64,000 bases of DNA from contig NC_068978.1 of assembly GCF_016808095.1 (NCBI RefSeq), positions 22,436,806-22,500,805 of the forward strand, written 5' to 3'. Numbering within the stretch: the first letter of the stretch is position 1; each line of letters starts with the position of its first letter. A program made the position numbers and the translations under genes. Of the stretch, positions 59,890-64,000 are shown piece by piece. Source of the stretch: Vigna angularis (taxonomy: Eukaryota; Streptophyta; Magnoliopsida; Fabales; Fabaceae). Below the pieces are notes generated by a model. That model did not search any database and was not told the origin of the DNA. It saw only the letters and a list, made by a program, of their open reading frames with translations.

Positions 59890-62080
59890 CTTTAGTATGT
59901 AGGGTTCCAATTATATGCTTCTCTATTTCATTAAAGTGATCTATCCATATGCATTTTCAAACAGCCTCCTTACTCTCCATCCATATTCACACACTCAAGC
60001 TACTACTTTAGCTTTCCACTGCTACCATTCTTTATCTACAACCTCACATGTTGATCAATATAAGGGAATTGGGAACGGTTGGTGCTTGTGTTTGTGTTGT
60101 TGAATGAAGGAAAATAAAACAAACCAAATACATCTCTTCTACCAAAACAAAAATGAAACATTGGTGATTTTTTAAATATCACAATCAGGTTAAGTTCAAG
60201 TACCAATTGCAATGCAATTCCTAATTCGATGCAAGAGTTGAGTAGTGGCGAAGAGCAAAATCTAGCGACGAATAATGGAGAAGAGCATAAGTAAATCCGA
60301 GTGGGGGCAAGGGTGCTACAATTTCAATTCTAGGTAACACACAACAAAGAGGTGTGTGTGGCTTCTACTGCGAAGAAGGAATGGGTAGGAACTAATGCAT
60401 GGCGGTTCTGTCAACGCTAATGGTGGACTAGGCATGGCGACTCTCATCGCCGAAGGCCTGGTTCACAAGGGTTTGTTAGTGGAGGAGCACACAATGATGA
60501 ACCGTTGATGTAGATATCAATGGGATTGTAAAAAAGGATAGCTTAGGGTTTAGGTGTTTCGTTGAGCGTGAGAAAGAAAGGGATAGAGGATAAAGTTATT
60601 CTGAGGAGACACACAATTGTTGTGATAGAGAATTAACCATTAACATTTCCATTAGACGAATCTTGTCTGCCATTAGACGAGCCTCGCTGGCATTTTAACG
60701 CAATAAAGAATAAAGGAGGAAGCTAACACATATGATGTGCGGAGTAGAAGAGACTGATTGTTATGTTTTCATTATAGAAAAAAAAACCTGAAATTAGGAG
60801 AAAAGAAATAGTAAAATTTTTGGAGGGAATGTTGAAGAAAAAGTGAAAGAAAGAGTAAAAATATATTATAATTTGTGTAGGTTATAAACTTCTTTTAAAA
60901 AAAACATTAAAACCTCATTGTTATTATCTTTATAAAATCTACTAGATTATCCTAAATCATATTTATTTGTGGAGAATTTTATAACCTTTACAAAATAATT
61001 TCCACTAAATATAATGTTCTTTTATGTTTTTTACGTAATTTTTTATGTAACAACCAAGATGTAATGAGTAGGATAATTTTTCATCTAAAAAGCCCTTCAC
61101 ACTAATGACAACATTAATTTGAATGTACATGCTTAGATATTTGAATCTCTTTGTTGGAATCTATGTACTTTAGAATTTGCAAGTCAACGTTGACAAAGAT
61201 TAAACATACTAACTGTTTAAAATTACGTCTGTGATATTAACATATATATCGTCTAATCTATTTGTACTTTTTATGTTCATCAAGTATACTTTATATGTTT
61301 TCTTTATGTATCATCTAATATTTTATCGAATGTATAGTTGTTTTACACTTTTAAATAAACTCATGCACATAATTAAATCAATAAAAACTTAATTATATAA
61401 AAAAAAGTCATATTAATCAATAAAGATTAGGCTATAAATAATTCTGTTTCACTAATTTATCTCTTATTTTATTTTTCTTCTCTTCCACTATTTTTCTCTC
61501 TCTAGCAAACATAACATTAAAAAAGATTCTTACTTTCCTTCCTTCATTTTATTATTTTTCTTTCTTTTTCTCTACCCACCCTTAATTTGCTACCAATTAT
61601 AATATACATACCTACACAATTATTCTTTTTCCCTTTTATTTCCAATTGAAACGATTATGAAGATGCATGCGCGTATCCAAATTATCCACGCTATGCGGTG
61701 GCGTGGCGGTGCCAATAGAAATGTGAGGGACCAAAGAAAAAGCAGAAGATTGAAGTGTACGCGGAGAATCAGAAAGGAGTGTAACTTTTAACATGGTATT
61801 GCTGCCAACAAACACGTTCTGAACATTCCTTGTGTTATTGTTGTTGCCATACAAACATTACCGATTATTAGAGGTGATTATGGAGTCGATTTTTTAAAAT
61901 TCAGGCTATCTCCAATTTAGATCCAAGAATCTAAAATTTATATTCATTTTAACTTTGATTTAAATTTTTTCCATTCAAGTTAGCGTAATAGAACTTATAT
62001 ATATATATATATATGAAATCAATTCTACTTCGTTTAACATGGTTTCAGTTCTAAATTTGATATATAGTCTTACCAAAGTG
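59890..62080. other. Intergenic DNA, no gene seen
   Basis: A GC-richer patch at 60220-60680 resembles the captured-DNA interiors of nearby MULEs, but no termini were found. A TA run lies at about 61998-62013. Confidence 0.4.
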
Positions 62081-62510
62081 TAATTTAACTCAATCCGATT
62101 AGACTGAGTTTAGTTTGGGTCTGACTTAACCTCATCCTATATTAAACTCAATTTAACTTGGATTCGGGACAACTTAGTCTGACTTAAATTTAAGCTAATT
62201 CGACTCAAAGTTAGCTTGGATCAAATAAACTCGACTCTCTATTTGAGTTCGAATCACTTGTCTCTATCTAGGTTTAAGTTGACTTAACCAACATGAGTTT
62301 CGGTTGACCTAGTTCACATGAGCACAAGTTGACCCAACTCGACCTTTGGCCTAAGCTAACTCAGCTTGACTATTTTTTTGAACTGACTCGACTCGACTTA
62401 ACATATGACCAACATAGCTCGACTTGGACCCAATTGACTCTGGTCGACATTGGTCAAAACCTACTAGTGTTGAACTCAATTTAGCTAACTTGCTTTGACC
62501 TCACCACTAA
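62080..62510. repeat. Degenerate short repeats of GACTCGACTTGACC-like words
   Basis: More than 15 variants of TTGACT, CGACTCGACTT, AACTCGACC and AGCTTGACT recur without fixed period. It resembles the eroded subterminal DNA of hAT-like elements (compare 48031), but no terminus was found. Confidence 0.55.
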
Positions 62511-62577
62511 ATGAGAAATAATAGAACTAAGAATTCAGGATTAAATAACTGATATCTTTATTCATTATTTATTATTA

Positions 62578-64000
62578 GGTTTAATTTTTTTGTTTGTCTC
62601 TACTTTCATTATTGTGTGTCAACTTGGTCCCTAGTTTTAAATATGTGTCAACTTCGTCCACACTTTGTGTAATATGCATCAATAAAGTCCAATTGTATTG
62701 ACGATGTTTAAATAGATAACATTGACTTATTTGTGAACTTGTCTTGTGCATATTTTGTTGTTGTGGCATTGTCATGGGATATTTATTGTCACGTGTAAGC
62801 CAATAAGAGGATAGTGACGTGGAAATTTTGCAATTAAGGTTTAGATTTGGGAAAAAATTGAATGTTAATAGAATTAGGTATTTCGAGCAAAGAAAATGAA
62901 TATGGAGATTTCTAATAGAGAGAAATAATTGTTGAGTTCGTGATGTGTGGTTATCACAACCATGATTTGGCTGAAACTTTAGTCAATCAGCCTTATGCTG
63001 GCAGGTTAAATCCGAGTGAACAATCATTACTGGTTGATATGACTAAGACTAAAGTTACACCTGCAAATATTTTATTAACCTTGAAAGAAACTAATGATTG
63101 TAATGTCACAACGATTAAACAAATCTACAACGCAAGGCATGCGTATAAACAATCATTGAGAGAGTCTAGAATTGAACTACAACAACTTATGATGATGTTG
63201 GATCTTGATAAGTATATTCATTGGAGCAGATGTGTCGACGAATCAAAGGTGGATAACGCCCTCTTATAGACACATCCTGACGCGGTGAAATTGTTAAACA
63301 CATTTAATATTGTATTCATGATGGATTCGACCTATAAAACAAACAAATATAGACTTCTGTTGCTTGAGATTGTCAGTATGACGTCTACAAGGTTAACATT
63401 CTCTGCCGCATTTGCATTTTTGTCAAGTGAAAGGCAAAATAATTTGACTTGGGCATTGGAAAGGCTGAAAGGTTTATTTTTGACATTTAAGGGAGGACCT
63501 AAAGTCATTGTGAGTGACCGAGACTTGGCTTTGATGAATGTCATTGCAAATGTATTCCCTGAGTCATATGAGACACTATGTTGGTTCCATATCCTTAAAA
63601 ATGTTCAAGCGAAATGCAAAATGTTAGTTGATTCTATTAAGGCTTGGGATGTGTTAATGGAGGCATGGGAAAACATGATGGATTGCGATGATCAGACCAT
63701 GTTTGGTGACTATGTGAATCGTCTTCAATATGCCTCCAGTCCATGGCCTTTATTCTTTGAATATGTGAATCATTCTTGGATTATTTCATGCAATACATAC
63801 TTTGTAAAGGCCTAGATGAACATAGTATGCATTTAGGGAACACAACCACAAATATGTATGTTTTAATGTTATTTTACTTAGTTGTGTTTGATAAATAATT
63901 TTTGATATTGTTGATGCTTTTCTTTCAGGATTGAGTCTGCTCATTGGAGCCTAAAGAAAGTTTTGGTCAGTAGTATGGGAGATCTTTGTTCTTGTTGGGA
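62578..64000 (+). mobile_element. 5' part of a decayed autonomous-type MULE, cut by the window edge
   Basis: The left terminus begins GGTTTAATTTTTTTGTTTGTC at 62578 (first 20 bases typical of the local MULE termini), with TTGGTCCCTAG and AAAGTCCAATTG blocks. A transposase relic begins 360 bp inside. The right end lies outside the window. Confidence 0.7.
62940..64000 (+). pseudogene. MULE transposase (FAR1/MULE-domain type), damaged and partial
   Basis: From 62940 the frame reads VMCGYHNHDLAETLVNQPYA..., then a helix-rich segment ending NALL and a TAG (63267-63269). The same frame continues with THPDAVKLLNTFNIVFMMDS (first catalytic Asp), a KVIVSDRDLALMN segment (second Asp), and CWFHILKNVQAKCK, before TAG at 63813. 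After that, the HLGNTTTN and ESAHWSLKK parts typical of the family are readable only with a frame change near 63828 and removal of a 73-bp intron (63856-63928). The PB1-like N-terminus and zinc finger are missing upstream. So it is 5'-truncated and carries at least three lesions; it cannot encode an active enzyme. The C-terminal part runs off the window. Confidence 0.85.

Overview
The window is nuclear plant DNA, AT-rich, intron-bearing and crowded with transposable elements. It looks like a eudicot, most likely a phaseoloid legume (Vigna/Phaseolus type); that guess rests on the style of the repeats and is an inference. Only one gene looks intact and host-encoded: an eight-exon plant O-fucosyltransferase-family glycosyltransferase on the minus strand (13101-17285, 647 aa after splicing). 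Nearly everything else recognisable is a transposon, a transposon relic or a host gene fragment associated with one.

Region by region. 1-1305: two exons of a transposon-associated ORF (DUF1985/Ulp1-associated type), minus strand. 2801-4661: a complete non-autonomous CACTA element (TAA target duplication) carrying a nine-copy array of about 115 bp. 4665-8200: a gypsy-type LTR ending at 7344, a tRNA-iMet-like primer site and a leader. 8530-9533: a minus-strand MULE relic with a PB1-like N-terminal domain. 11789-12300: a small MULE with perfect 9-bp target duplications. 13101-17630: the glycosyltransferase gene and its promoter. 17650-24970: AT-rich intergenic DNA with old internal repeats.

24971-34446: a young Athila-like LTR retrotransposon. 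Its LTRs show one difference over about 1.14 kb. It has a gag-protease frame broken by one in-frame stop and a second ORF of the 'putative plant transposon protein' type, with no recognisable reverse transcriptase, RNase H or integrase. Eight copies of a GC-rich inverted-repeat module are spread through LTRs and interior. Its 3' LTR is cut short at a junction with a copia-type leader and LTR.

34447-47200: a copia LTR, a CACTA transposase relic, a MULE inside a (TA)n-flanked inverted repeat, a second gypsy LTR, and a 1538-bp Pack-MULE (45618-47155, perfect 9-bp duplications) carrying a G-type lectin receptor-kinase fragment and a second gene-like fragment in opposite orientation. 48031-58303: a probable hAT-like element, another MULE, and a MULE split by a 2551-bp TG...CA element, probably a solo LTR. 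59180-59880: a second copy of the copia LTR abutting a phosphoglycerate dehydrogenase pseudogene fragment. 62578-64000: the 5' part of a decayed MULE transposase gene running off the right edge.

The best candidates for something new are the pol-less but apparently recently mobile Athila-like element with its repeated hairpin modules and leader-intron second ORF, and the alternating higher-order satellite inside the CACTA element. All family names come from reading the sequence and from memory of the families; no search was run.
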